A stretch of DNA of 64,000 bases from Phytoseiulus persimilis (taxonomy: Eukaryota; Arthropoda; Arachnida; Mesostigmata; Phytoseiidae), in the NCBI GenBank assembly GCA_037576195.1, contig CM075104.1, forward strand, positions 26,366,211 to 26,430,210, read 5' to 3'. Position numbers and translations under genes: made by a program. The notes beneath the pieces were generated by a model. That model did not search any database. It had not been told where the DNA came from and worked only from the letters and a program-made list of their open reading frames with translations. Below are positions 1 to 11,930 of the stretch, piece by piece; position 1 is the first letter of the stretch; the number at the start of each line of letters is the position of its first letter.

Positions 1-3000
1 GACGGCTCGTTGCCGCCCGGTAACAGCAACAGGACCGCCTTCAAAAATGATCGATGCTGCGACCCCGGGAGTGAACGTCTAATTGTTTGTGCTTCGCTGT
101 GCTCGGCACACCGACGCACGTTCATCCCGTCGTCATCGGCGACGATTTCTTTTGGAATGCCGCCATCGGGGAAACATCTGCGTAAGCCCCGATTTGCTCC
201 GAGCGAGCATGACAGAGTGCTCCGGAGCGCCGCCTCTGTTAACAACGTGAGTTTTGGATGTTGCACGGACCCCGAGTGGCCGCATCCAACCTCCGGAGAC
301 CCGGTCTGGATTCGGGGTTTTATTGGTCCTCACGGCCTGAGGATCCGGGGAACCTTGTACGGTCTCCTGCAGGCTCCGAGTTTCGCCGGAAACGACCGAC
401 TGCCGCCACGATGGATAGAGAGCCTCCGTTTCAAACACGGCTCTGGAAATCCTCCGGGGACGGTGTAACAAGAGGCTGCAAAGCGCAGAGAAGAATGCAA
501 CAGATCCTGTGACCTTCCAACGACAAGAAAAATAACTCTTCCGTGCGAAGGGACAGAAAACCATCAATTGTCTAATGAGTACATCTATCCTCTGACCTGA
601 TTCATTCGACAGGGCCTGACCTGCGATTGATTGGCCATATATGATTCTTGTCCGTGATGAATAATAGATTAATGTATGCTAATCAGTTCGCTGCTCCTGC
701 CACCGGAATCGCTTCCGTGGGTGCGAGCGACGTGATTCAACGGAGTGAAAGCGAGCACGCAACTCCGATCGAGGCTAACGGTTTTGTGTTCTGGAATCGC
801 CGTCGACTGACCGCTGTTGCTCGTTATGCTTCTTCCAGTATCATTGCCGTCAGTTGCTCTACTCGTGCCCTCCAGGAACGATTTCCAGCGATGCTCTCCT
901 CCAAGACCCTCGACGGACTGGAGCCCAATCTGGGCGCAGCAGCGAGCACAGGCTGCTCCAAATCCCTGCAGCGTGTATAATGTATAACGTATCGGTTCCC
1001 CTGCTCGTCTGCCTCTGGTTTCCTGTCAGGTTCAGTCGGGTTTCCCCACTTAATCCCATTTCTCGCCCGCCGTTCTTCTGCCGGTAGCGATCGCCGGAGC
1101 GGGCACCGTCGCCGCTACACACACTGTTTCCTCGTAGAGCAGTCCAGGAGGCTGTTTCTCACGATTGACCAACACTCCAGGCCGCAGACGTTTCCCTGTA
1201 CCCGAATAGCCGGGCGATTGGGCGAGAGCGAGTCGATGATCTCAATCGCTTGGGGCTCGACGTCGGCTGAAGGATTCACCGATGGGAACCGCCTCGGAGT
1301 CAGTCTTCGAGTCCGCGGCCCCCAGCCAACGAGCAGACCCATATTCGATATTCCCACTTTTCTTCGTTCGAATCTTTCTTTCTAGGTTCGAGCAGGTTGT
1401 AATCAGTGCGAGCTTTGTTACTGCTTCTCCCCAAAATAGGCTCCACATGTTCGATGACCCCTTCGAGCAACGTGTCCACTGGAGCGTCTACCGAGAGCGG
1501 TTTCATTCATTCATTCGTCCGTTCGGGTTCTTTTCAAATCTAATGATATTGGCCCTCGCACGGAAACGCGTACATCCAATACAGAGGAATGGAAGTAGAG
1601 ACCGCCCTCACTCGACAGACTGAGACGGTGATGCAATCACCTCAAGGGCTCCCAAACGAATCTAACCCGATCTCTCTGACAGGAGCGAAGGGACCGTCAT
1701 TGGGATCAGTTCTAATATCTCCGAAACCGCTCCAGTGGACGTCTGGGGAATAACGTTCTGTGTTGAAAGCGGACCAGAGGCAGTGGCCAAGGTCGAATCG
1801 ACCAGGCGACGAGAGTTTTCCCCACCCTCCCACGCTCGACGACGACCCGCGGCGAAACCTGATCGGACCTCCGTATTCGTTGTCGAAATCCGTCGATGCC
1901 GAATCCCGTCCGCATCGGTCGAGTTCAATGAGGTCGATGCGAGCACCGGTCTCTCATGGCTCTGCTCACCTGTTGTGATCTCTCACCTGTTCACCGAGGC
2001 CAAAAACTGCAGAAACCCCTGCGGATCCGTGTTTCGATTTCTCAAGAGCCTCCACGCGCCGAATCTTGCAGGCAAAAAATGACTGCCTCCGGCGGCGAAG
2101 TCATTCGCGTGTCGTTGTGAACGACCCGGAGTTTTTTCTGCAGAATCTATTTGTATATGCGAGGCTCCGGGAAGGTCCCTTGGAGGGAGATTCCATTCTT
2201 CGGGTCGACCAATATCGAACCCAGGCTCCGATTTCCCTCGCTGGCTAAGACAGTGTTTCTTCGGGAAAGACGCTCAGATCGAGGAATTTTTCCCCATCCC
2301 AGCTGGAAGATCGGCTCTATATGTTCTAACCGAATTCGATAGAGACTCCGCGCTGTTTTAGTCCGTTTTTCAACGGGAGCAATTGAAGGATGGGCGAACA
2401 ACCTTCTCAACAAGAGTTACTATCATGCGTCATGGCGACGTTCCAAAGCCGTACGGTTCTGAAAGATGGATGATGCGAAACGTTCTGTTTGACGGGAGCG
2501 GTCGAATGCGCCACTCGACCTCGGGGGAAATGTTAACCTTTATTGACTCGGACACATGGTACTCCCTTCAGCGAACCGGAAGGATCCTTCGCTATTCGAG
2601 TAGGTCGAGAAGGGCGCGTAGAACGCGCTTCACGTGGAGGCTCGCCGATGCGTTCTCTTGATCCATCATCCGCATCATCCTTTGCCCTATGTCGAGATTA
2701 CGACTCCCACTCAGCGCGATGACGCGATGTCAGCCAAACTGGGACTCTACGAAATTTATCCATCATCGCAGATGACGATAAGCTCCGCGACGATTCATAT
2801 TGGAGAGAGCCATTCGCGCCAAGTCTCTCAAAGCTGTATCAGATTCTTTTTTATGCGACGATCACATGCGATGCTTCCCGAACCCCGATGGGAACTCGGT
2901 TTCTCCTCTGCGCTAGCTGTGGTTCCGTTTTTGCATGACCTCAGGATGGCCACACACTCCGGAGCATGAATCTCTTTCGGGTCATGATCGAAAAATTGAA

Positions 3001-4251
3001 ATGGATATCAACCAAAAAACAGGCTTTGGAACCATCGTCGCAGGGACGGAACTCATCAAGTGAGCGCTTCGAGCCCCTGCAAGAAATCTGCCAGCTTTTG
3101 TCGTCTGGAAGGAATTTCTGCTCGGAAAATCATTTAGCTTGCCTAATGTTTGTTTCTCGCCGCAGAGTGTATCATTCGGCGTTTCGTTCCCACAGTCTCG
3201 CAACTTCCTGGGAACATGAAACAGACACAACTTCTTCACTGAGGAAACAAACGAGGTCTTCGATGGAGCTAGCCGCCGCGGGAGCCCTGACGGCTCCGAG
3301 TTCCAGCTCGAGCCGGATCGCAACGTTTCCAGAGGGCTTCGCGGTCCGTTTCTCCGGATAGAGCACACCGAGCGTCGGAGGAATCTAATCAATATAGGCC
3401 TCATAGCCAGGAAGGGGTCGCCGGGAACGACCCCCTCTCCGGGACCAAACTGACGTCTCTGCATTTAGCTGAATGTAGGAAAGTCATGCCAGGGATCCAT
3501 GTTCCCGGCTTGTTCGATTGCTGCTCTTGCCACGTATAATAGATTCGCTGGCAAGAACGGTTCCTGGAGCTCAATATGAAAGTTGAAGAGTTCGAGTAAA
3601 TACTATATCAGGAACAGGAAAGTCCTCCTCCTCCCTCAGCGGGTTCTTCCCAACGGGCGGCTAGATGGTTGAGCTTCGCCGCACAAACACCAAAGTTGAG
3701 CGGTACCAATATCGGCTACAGGGCGAGGCTTCGGTAGGTCGGTCAACCGAGCAAACTTCCAATTTTTGACATTTTCCTCCGTCCCACGTCGGACTCCGCG
3801 TTTCGTCGAGCACGATAATTGATTTCTTGTACGCCCTGTGTGGGAATAGGCTCGCAGCGGAGGATAGTCAGCTGAGCTGCGGTTCCCTTCGGGTCGCGAC
3901 CGGAAACGGATGTTCGACCGGAGGCTGCTCTGAGGTACATCGGCAGTTTTTGAAGCTCTCTTCGAGGCTACCCTCAGCGGAGTCGTAGCTCTTGGCCGGG
4001 TCGCAAGCATCTGTCAACTGGGACAACGGTGTCACGTTCTAGTGTACCGCTCTAGGCTAGCTCTCAACACGCCTGTGTCCCAGCTCAGAAGCAACACCGA
4101 TAACTGCTGTGACAAATTTTCCGAATCGAGTAGTTCCGGATAGTCTCGTGGCCGCATGAGACGCCCCACAGGAAGGTTGAAGTCGACAATTTTCAACTAT
4201 CGGAGATCAATCGCGAGAGAGCGGTGCCGTTGACGGCTGCCCCAACACCTG
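1..4251. other. Unique non-coding or unresolved sequence
   Basis: No protein family, RNA gene or repeat family was recognised here. The longest open frames are about 160 codons on the minus strand (3464-2982) and 110-152 codons elsewhere. None carries a motif I know, and each is overlapped by frames of similar length on the other strand, as expected by chance at this base composition. Spliced exons shorter than about 60 codons could be present and would not be seen by eye. The only clear simple sequence is a short TTCA/TTCG tract near 1.5 kb, listed separately. Confidence 0.6.
1502..1526. repeat. Short drifting TTCA/TTCG tetranucleotide tract
   Basis: Three TTCA units are followed by TTCG, TCCG and TTCG, so the 4-nt period is kept while the unit changes by single bases. 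It is the first of many tracts of this kind in the window. Confidence 0.6.
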
Positions 4252-4280
4252 CGGGTGCAGCTGCGAGCGAGCTGCACCCG
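4252..4280. other. Perfect 11-bp GC-rich hairpin with 7-nt loop
   Basis: The arm at 4252-4262 is the exact reverse complement of the arm at 4270-4280, with a 7-nt loop (GCGAGCG) between them. Eight of the 11 pairs are G-C. A G-T pair could extend the base of the stem by one. No T-run follows, so it is not a bacterial-type terminator. As RNA it would fold stably from either strand, but I see no sign of which strand, if any, is transcribed. Its role is unknown. Confidence 0.7.
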
Positions 4281-7200
4281 TGAACGAGACGATGAGCGCG
4301 CGCGCAACCGATCTCGACGGCTCGAGAGAGAGAGCATCCGCTTGTTTCGCGATAGAGCCGACCGTTCGTCAACGGCAGTCCAGCGAGGTCCAGGAAATTC
4401 CATTTGACACTGCGATACCGACCAACGGCATAACAAGCTGATAGAATCGATGATCATGAAAGCGGGCCGAGAACGGAAATTTCGATCCTGTCCGACGAGT
4501 GGACTCGCACGCCTGGGAGATCGACATCGTGTTCATTAAGCTCTAATTTGTGTTCCGCCCCATGTTGAACAACATCGAAGCTCGGTTGAGTCTTTCGCGC
4601 GTTATCTCTATCAGCGAGCGCCCGATGAAGCCGCCGACGAGGCACATGATGAATTCGAGTCTGACAGAGGTATCCGAAGCCTGGGGCCTGCGCCACAGAG
4701 GTCAACAGGCCTCGGAGCGTGCCCGCGTTGATTCATGGTGGAACTCCTCGAATCGAATTCGGTCATGTATCGAGCTGACGATGATGAAATGGGAAGGCTC
4801 CGCCGGGTCGAGAATTCCCGTCAGAGAGAGGTTTCGACGGCAGTGGTTGGCGCCAGCGAAAACGCCGCAGGCCCCCAAGCCTGTCGAAGCGCTTTCATTC
4901 CTTCACCTAATCCATGGCTGTATAATTTCTCCGGGGTGTTGATAGATTCATGTTAATAACTTGGCTCCCTGCCCGCCCACAGAATATTCCCAAATGGAGG
5001 GTGACACGTCGAACCCAATGCTCATACCTGGAATGAGCCAATTAGCTTAACCTTATCACTCTCTACATATGGAGATGGAATAGCTGGCTGATGAGGAGCA
5101 GCGGCTCTAAGGTTCGCGATCGGTTCGCAACACCTGATATCATCTGACTTCGTGGAGCTGAGGTCACGTCCACTAACTAGCTGGCCGCTTCTTCAGCTGT
5201 CGAGAGTGAACGACCGATAGAGTTAGCGTTCGTTTCACCTTCGAAGGAGGGCATCCTGCGCTCGATCAGCCCCAGATGAAAGAGCTTTCGTGCATCCATG
5301 CTTGTTTTCGACCTATCGCCGATGGACGGCGGCCTCTCGTTACAGCTCGTGATTTGTTCGGCGGGCGGTGATCGCAAGACGATGCGACGTCGAGGCTCAC
5401 CGAAATCACCCACGGACGCTTCTGTGAGCAGGGAACCCTTTCCTCCATGCTTCCTGATGCTGGAGTAAAGGGTATGATGAACTCTTGAGGAGACCCGGAA
5501 GGGGCGAATCTCGAGAAAGCGTGATGTGAAGGTAACACGGCCAACGTGGAAGGAGGAACCTGGAAGGACGGAGGGGATGACACGCGCGGTCAACGCGCGG
5601 GAAGGGCGCCGTCCATCCGAAAAAGTTCACGAACAGGACCGGGCAGGAAGGTTACACGCCATTGTCGGAGGTCCTGGACACGCACGGGTGGCCACCGTGA
5701 TTGCGCCCCCAAAATACGTCCGGTGTCAAGATTGAAATCCCGATTGTCCGCCGAGCTCGATGACTTAACCGCTCTTCGTGGCTCCGTTGAGTTCTCGGTT
5801 GCGGCCGCAGAACCCTTCCCGGAATCGTACCAAATCGCTCTCGGCCGTTTTCCTACCGCATCGGTCGACGGACGGAACTCACCAGCCATCGGACTCGCAT
5901 CGAGTCCAGGTAGTGGCGACGACAGTGGAAAGCAGATATGTATCAGCAGATTATCCCAAACTCAAGATGGCGAACGGAGTACTCCGAAGAGGTATCGTTG
6001 TGAGCCGCAGCCTTCGTCGATCGCTGGAGACCGAAGTGCATCTCGAGCTGCTCTGGCAAGTGCGCGTTTCCGCTCTGGCGGAACAGTCACGTTTCGAGTG
6101 ACGAGAATCGCGAGCGAGCAGAGGCTCCTACAATGAGACGACAACGTCGACACTCCACTGCCGATCGGAAGTGAAGACCAGCCCGGAGCCTTTTCGGGAT
6201 ACCTGAATGGCTGGCTGCGTGCACGCCTGCCTCATCAGCGACCGAGCCGGCTGCGTTCCTGATTCTCTAAACTTGGAATATCGCCGCGGACGTACTCACC
6301 GCTGTCACGACCGCCGGCGTATAGAATAGAAGACTTCGGGAGGCAGACAAATCATCGTTCCTTACGCGTCGTTCCCTCCGAGAGCCCAGTTAAGGGCTCT
6401 CTTTTCATCCAGCCTCGAGGCATACAAGGTTCCGCGTCGCCCGGCTCTGCCGCGGCCAGCGATAATTTCCATGATAGCTTTCGAGGTCGATGCTCACAAG
6501 GATCCGGTGGTTAGTTCCAGACTGGGGAGCAATGAGAACAGGAGACTGACTTTTTGGCTGACGGGCACGTTATTCGATGACCTTCTCGGTCGGTGGAGCG
6601 ACTCCGGCCGGCCAGATGCGGATACCGAATTTCCCTCTCCAGTCCTCTGCTCCGCTGTGCCACGGCTGGATTGCGGAGCCCACGCAAACGGTTTTGAATT
6701 CACGTCTCAAATCGCAAAGAACAATACCGCACTCCGGAAAGGAAAAATCGGCACGGCTTCTCGTATTTCAAGGTTCGTGCCGCCGGCCCTCCTTGGCGTT
6801 CGATTGGCCGTTGGTCAATCGTATTGGAAAGCGCGTTTCTCCTCTTGTTCCGCAACTCCCGTGGCCATGCTCTCGGTCCGTTGCCCGGCCCCGAGCAACG
6901 TGACACGAATATCCGACCAGCGGAGCGAACTTGCTTTTGGAGCGCATTAACTAAATTTACCAACGGAATCGAGCGAAGCACTTCAGACCGACGGGCCTTC
7001 GATTCTTCCTATTTTTCGCTTCTGGATTTCTACCGAGTAACAGCCTCTGGGTAGTGGGGTTCGCGCACGGAGGTCAGCTCGGGCCCCTGAGGCCAACGAA
7101 AAACTTGTACTGCCCTGGCATGTAAATCCTCCCCGCTGTCCAGGCACCGAGGGCGCATGGGCGTGCAATTCTAGATCGAGCTTATCTCTTCAGCGATTCG

Positions 7201-7602
7201 CCCCTGGCCAAGAGTTATACTTTTGTTCACATATTCGTCGCAACGGCTCCGTGCGGAACTTCCGACCCTTCCGCCGATGTTCGAATCCTGACGCGGTAGC
7301 CCGAAGACTCGCCGTTCGCCGCGGCTCCACGATGCCGATTCACGCACGACCCGCAATGTAGTGTCAAGGCACGAAGCGCCCGTAGAGCACGACGAGCGGG
7401 ACTTCCCCAACTCGCCGTGAAACTTTATTTTCAAGAACGGGTAATGAACTGTGAACGGCTCGTTGAGATGACTCCGTCTGGTCGGCTTCGTTCGACGTTC
7501 TCGTCATCAGGCGTGAACTTTATCAGCAGCATCCATAAATCTGCATGCCCGCTCTCCACGCGGCGGGTCGGGTGTGCCTGGGTTACAGCCAGCCCGCGAT
7601 CA
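4281..7602. other. Unique sequence with unassigned open frames
   Basis: The largest open frames are 196 codons on the plus strand (5546-6136), 159 codons on the plus strand (6471-6950) and 138 codons on the minus strand (5593-5177). The 196-codon frame is overlapped by a second plus-strand frame at 5778-6101. I see no domain motif, signal peptide or cysteine pattern that would favour one frame over another. A short direct repeat of ACGCGCGG with small spacing occurs near 5.58 kb. Otherwise nothing recognisable is present. Confidence 0.55.
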
Positions 7603-7656
7603 AACCGACCGACCAGCCTCCGAGCCGGTTAGTCAGTCAAGCAGCGAGTGAGGCGG
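7603..7656. repeat. Drifting tetranucleotide tract (CCGA, CAGC, AGTC, AGCG)
   Basis: CCGA units pass into CAGC-like, then AGTC and AGCG units without loss of the 4-nt period. A weaker continuation with CCGA and AACC units lies at about 7783-7820. This looks like slippage-born DNA that has accumulated substitutions. Confidence 0.6.
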
Positions 7657-7820
7657 CATCTAATGAATTGGCGTCTCGTCTCCGAAAAGCTCCAAGTAAC
7701 TCAGCCGCTGAGAAGATTCGATGTGGCGTTGCGGCCGCTGCTCCGGAGAACGCTGGAGTGGGAATATCTCCTCTGCTCTAGCAGCTACGATCAACCGACT
7801 GAATTAACCAACCGACCCCG

Positions 7821-8348
7821 AGCGGCCGCCTGGTTTAGCAGCTGAGGCTGCTTCGCCAGCTAATTGTTCGCGTCCCGCACACTCTCATCGTTCGCCGGAG
7901 TGACGCAATCGCTTATCGGATCGATCGCCCTTCCGAAAACGTCGATTGCGCATACACGTTCGCATATGTACGTATCGAAGGTCGTTGACACTCCTCGAGG
8001 CGAATCATTCTTTTAACTTCACGCTCCACTTGGATCCATGACGGACGACGGCGATCTCAAATTGTTCGACTCGATTTACAGCAACGAAGAGGGTGATGAA
8101 TGGAATCGATACCCGGGGGTTCGAGATCTCAGCGGCGGGCCGACGTGATCACGAAACCGTTCGCGCATGTCTGCAGGTGCCGCTGTAGGAGCTCCAAAAC
8201 ATTTCGGAGGATGAACATGGATGTTGTCCGCTCGACGGAAAACCCGTCGGCCGGAGGTGCGCGACGAAGTCTATTTACAGCGCTGGATTTCATTCAGTTT
8301 TGTTTGCTGAAGCCTGCAGTTTAGATAGAGGCCGAAGGATGCAAGCGC
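7821..8348. other. Unique sequence, nothing recognised
   Basis: Apart from the tail of the preceding tetranucleotide-like sequence (GCTGAGGCTGCTTCGCCAGC at its start), this stretch shows no open frame above about 75 codons and no structured repeat. Confidence 0.55.
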
Positions 8349-8401
8349 GCTCGCCCGCCCGCCCGCCTGCCAGCTACTCATCCATCCACACAGCAGCCGC
8401 C
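8349..8401. repeat. GCTC/GCCC/CATC drifting tetranucleotide tract
   Basis: Units change from GCTC to GCCC (four near-perfect copies of CCCG), then CTGC, then ATCC and finally CAGC over about 50 bases. The 4-nt spacing is kept throughout. Confidence 0.6.
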
Positions 8402-9510
8402 GAGGCAGCCGAACGGGTCCAACAGACAGTGGTGGATGGTAACATCGGTAAATAGTGTGCTAAACATGAGAGCATCCTCTATGGGCCCAGGCGGCTGGAC
8501 ATTCCGATAATCAATACTCTCCCATGGGGGACTTCGTCCGTCAGTGGGTTCTCCTCCCCATGGTCGTACAGAGGTGATAACAAGCCTAATCTTGGACGTG
8601 ATGCTTAGGTCGTGCCACGTTTGTATGGCGCTGGAGAAAAGATTGATTTCCTTTGTCCACTCACGGAAATATAGGACTGTTCGCAACAGCGATGCCTTCC
8701 GAAACTTGATTGATAATTAACATCGATCGATTAACGTCGAACAGCCGGACCCGCAGGCGCTAACCCCGGCGGTTGTTGAGTCGTCCATCTGCGCATTATT
8801 TCCGGCGCGTTCCGCTCCGACGCGGTTTCGCGATATTCGTCGTCTCGATCGCCACCGACCGCAGTCGAACGAATCTCGCTGTGCTGTTGCAACGAGAATA
8901 AGGGCTCCACGGAATTCCATTGCTCGTCTCGGCGTGCCCACCTCCCGGACGGACGGCGTTTGCGAAGCGTCTGTGTGAGTATCAATTCGAGTTCACGAAG
9001 AAACAACAACTCAGACAAACGAGGAGAGAGTCAACAAGGACACGCACGCACGAGCAGACGCTATGAAAATTTCTCGCACAGCTGACTGATCGCTGCCTAA
9101 TCGGCACACAGCCATACGTGCGCAGAATACTTTCTTCAACGATACAGCACAGGAGAACGAGCTCAGAGCAAAACGCTCCAACCGAGACGCTTCTGGTCGT
9201 CGGAGGAACGTCGGGAACCTGCGCGTGTCCTGTGCTCACGAACCACAGCACAACGGACCGACTCGGCCAGAACACCCAGAACTAGTGAGGTCCTTAACAA
9301 ACAATTTCACCGATCTCGTTCGAAGTAAAGACGGAGCTCAGAGGTTGGAGGCTCCGACGAACCGGGGCTCAGAGCAATTTCACGCTTCACGACCTTTATT
9401 GGGCGCCGGCACAATGGAGGATGGAGCGCGGCGATGGACCAACACGCCCTGTTATCGTTTAACTGTTTGGCCCACATTATTCTTCCCCTTCGCTCGCCCG
9501 TTCCTTACCG
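8402..9510. other. Unique sequence with an unassigned 102-codon minus-strand frame
   Basis: The minus-strand frame 8686-8378 reads as an ordinary-looking mixed peptide with no low-complexity bias, but no family is recognised and no start context or splice pattern supports it. Minus-strand frames of 95-97 codons lie at 9018-8731 and 9275-8982. None of these is called a gene. Confidence 0.5.
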
Positions 9511-9521
9511 CCCCCCCCCCC
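9511..9521 (+). repeat. C11 homopolymer
   Basis: Eleven consecutive C on the plus strand, 111 bases before the run of 28 G at 9633. The two runs are complementary and could pair in a single-stranded or transcribed form. Confidence 0.85.
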
Positions 9522-9632
9522 TTGTTCCGCCGTGAAATGCCTAACTTCTCCTTTGAGATAACTATCGCGATACGCGGTGGACATTGATTCTCCACGACGA
9601 GCGCACCGGCCCAGTCGGCTTGAGCACCCTAT

Positions 9633-9660
9633 GGGGGGGGGGGGGGGGGGGGGGGGGGGG
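9633..9660 (+). repeat. G28 homopolymer
   Basis: Twenty-eight consecutive G, the longest mononucleotide run in the window. Runs like this form G-quadruplexes and are poorly sequenced, so the stated length may be an assembly estimate. It is flanked by ordinary unique sequence. Confidence 0.85.
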
Positions 9661-9856
9661 TGATCCGCAGCGAGCCGGGCGCTGAACGAAGAGTCACCCG
9701 GGAACGGTCGACTCGATTAGGAAGCGGCACCGCGCCGTCAGAGATTCGCCTCGTGAGGGACGGAGTCGGGTGAAAGTTGGAAGCCGCACGAAGGCTCACC
9801 TGGAACCGGTTGCTTAATGTCCTCTGAAATATTGCTCGGCTCGCACGTCCCAGATT

Positions 9857-9890
9857 GACGACGGACGGACGGGTGAGCGAGCGGGCGGCA
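9857..9890. repeat. GGAC to GAGC to GGCG drifting tetranucleotide tract
   Basis: Three GGAC units are followed by GAGC-type and GGGC-type units. It is of the same kind as the tracts at 8.35, 11.6 and 19.7 kb. Confidence 0.55.
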
Positions 9891-11405
9891 GCTCGGATAC
9901 GGTCTTTGTTAAACCTGACAAAACGGTACATTCATCTTTTCTCTTAAGAGAACGAAACGGGAGGCAGAGCCTCCAATCCTTCCAATCTGTCTCCAGCCGC
10001 GTTCGCCGTCTGGATTTGCTAAAGTTCCTCGCACGGCTCTTCTTCTGTCTGCTTCCTCTTCATCTTGTGCCTCCGTCCCAGAGCACAAGCAGAGTGTAAT
10101 TGAATCGAGACTCCAATGCTTCCCACTCGGTCTTTTTGAGAGGACCCTCCCCGAAACGGCGCATGATCATGGGCCGAACGAACTGTGTTCTCAACGAGAC
10201 TGGCGTTTCCGTCTTAGGGGAGACAACCAGGGTATTCCTTCGGATACGTACTGATCATCACCTCACGTTCCGCACGCGGTTCTCCCTCGCCTGTGTCTAT
10301 TATTAGTATTCTGGTCGGATAATCCTCCTCTCGGCGTTCGCTGAACGAAATCAAGTGGGCCGGGATCGCATCGTCGGTCGAAACTCTTTGTACGGAGGCG
10401 AAAAACACCCGTCACCCATGCAGAGCTTGCTCCCGAACCGCCGAGGGAGTATGGGCAGATCAACACGCGCGAGGACGAGGCTTTCCAGCATGAGTGACGA
10501 GATCAATACCTATCGTTGTGTACAGATCTGTCGTATCGAGTATCGTTCGCAAGCGCCGCCGCTTCCACGATGTGTTTGCAAACTGGAGCCCTCGAGAAGA
10601 GGAAACAGGCATAATGAATGGACAACGACGGAAGCGGACATCGAGTCTTGATCTTTGTGTACCACTCGACGGTTCATGGGGAATCCATCGGTCTGGCGAG
10701 CTACATACTTCGCGGGATTCCTTCCACGAACGCAATGCGACGAACTTGCGACGAACTTGCGCCGAGCTCGGGGAATTCCAGAAAGTTCGTCTCTCCCTCT
10801 CCGACCAAATCGTAGATGTTCGCCTAAGACCCAACGGACTCGCTCAAAGCCGTGCGGAGGCGATCGGGCCTGAGCAGGAAGTTATTATTCAGTCGCAATC
10901 GACCCCGCTGCCTGCGTAGGGTGACCTGTTGAGTACCGAAAGCCTCCCTCACATTCCTCCAGTATCTTGAGGTACGCTACACTATTTGACAGCTCGAACC
11001 ACAGGAATTCCCAGCCCGGACCTCTATTAGCGGGTCTAGCGAGCCATGGGTCCAACATGCTATCGACGCGACTGGATTTCGCACAGCCTCCGGAATCGGC
11101 ATCCAGATCTCGGTCAAGTACGAAGTCTGGGGTTCGGGCGGAGAGCGAACCCGTCCAGAGCGAATCGCCACGCGGCCGAGATTTTGAGAGTCGGCCGCGG
11201 GAGGCGAATTCGTCAGTGGAAATCTTCTCGAGACGGAAGTCTCGGTGGACAATGGGGAGCTTCGTCTGACTACATTTGTGATCGTCAGCTGCGAGGGGAC
11301 GGATCTCTGAAATTCCTGTGTTGAAGAGCAACTCGACCCACCCGTGGAGTAGGTCTCGGCGGCGGAAGAATGGATCCTTGGCGTGCCGGAGGGTGGTGGC
11401 TCGGA
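9891..11405. other. Unique sequence containing most of a 310-codon minus-strand open frame
   Basis: The longest stop-free stretch in the window runs on the minus strand from 11817 to 10885. It opens with GTG rather than ATG, and the only ATG I find inside it is close to its 3' end, so it cannot be a single-exon gene starting at its beginning. Its peptide is rich in Ser, Arg, Leu and Pro, as random G+C-rich frames are. One stretch resembles the catalytic-loop start of protein kinases (HRDF), but lacks the expected Lys and Asn and no DFG follows. I do not call it coding. Confidence 0.5.
10737..10760. repeat. 12-nt unit in two tandem copies
   Basis: The unit GCGACGAACTTG is present twice in exact tandem and begins a third time (GC). 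The unit length is a multiple of three. It is too short to say more than local slippage. Confidence 0.7.
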
Positions 11406-11427
11406 GGGGAAAGGGCGGGGGGTGGGG
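11406..11427 (+). other. G-quadruplex-forming sequence
   Basis: Four G runs of 4, 3, 6 and 4, separated by loops of AAA, C and T, satisfy the usual G3+ N1-7 quadruplex pattern. It lies on the plus strand and overlaps the 310-codon minus-strand frame, where it is read as a proline-rich stretch. Confidence 0.6.
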
Positions 11428-11608
11428 AGGAGGAGAACAATAGTTTCCCTCAGCAATAATAAGAACAATCCAGGAATCCGAACCGTCCGGCGGGCTTTCT
11501 TCTGCGAGACGCAACAGGAAAGAGAATCTACAAAAGAAGGTTTCGCGGTGTCTGAAAACATCCGAGCGGCTCACCCGACAAACCCAACAACCCAGGGTGA
11601 GGGCGGAG

Positions 11609-11648
11609 AGGCAGACAGGCGGGCGGGCGAGCAGGCGACCGACCGACT
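11609..11648. repeat. GGCA/GGCG/CGAC drifting tetranucleotide tract
   Basis: AGGC, GGGC, GAGC and GACC units follow one another in 4-nt register. A second short group of CCGA units lies about 50 bases further on, at 11698-11712. Confidence 0.55.
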
Positions 11649-11873
11649 TATAATCGTGAGACAGCCATAAAAGCAGAACAAATTTTGGACCTCGCCGACC
11701 GACCGAGTCGGCCACCGGGCTGGTGGTCAGTGCCGGGTAGAGGGCGAGGGTCTGCGGGAACGCGGGTGTTTGTTGTATCAAACGAAGTAGATTTTGTGGG
11801 TTCCGCTGGCACAGCACGGGATTGCCCGTGGGAGCTTCGGAGCGGCCCCGGTTCCCCTATCACGGTCAACATT

Positions 11874-11930
11874 GTCGTCGCCATCGTCATTGCCGCTGTT
11901 GTCGTCGCTGCTGCTGATGCGACGGCTGCT
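11874..11930. repeat. Imperfect trinucleotide tract (GTC, GCC, GCT)
   Basis: A 3-nt periodic stretch built from GTC, ATC, GCC, GCT and GAT units. In one frame it reads as an Ala/Val/Ile-only peptide, which makes the 150-codon plus-strand frame around it (11685-12137) look longer than it would otherwise be. Confidence 0.5.

Noticed and set aside
4735-4956. Plus-strand peptide with ADDD, recalling a reverse-transcriptase active site
   Set aside because: No surrounding reverse-transcriptase motifs and no element ends. Three acidic residues alone are not informative.
7265-7295. TTCGAATCC word as a tRNA B box
   Set aside because: The flanking bases do not form a T stem, and no A box lies upstream at a suitable distance. 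The same holds for TTCGAATCCC at 22.14 kb.
11185-11290. Protein-kinase catalytic loop (HRDF) in the 310-codon minus-strand frame
   Set aside because: The residues that should be Lys and Asn in the HRDxKxxN pattern are Arg-containing and Lys, no DFG or APE motif follows, and no upstream lobe motifs are present. A four-residue match is expected by chance.
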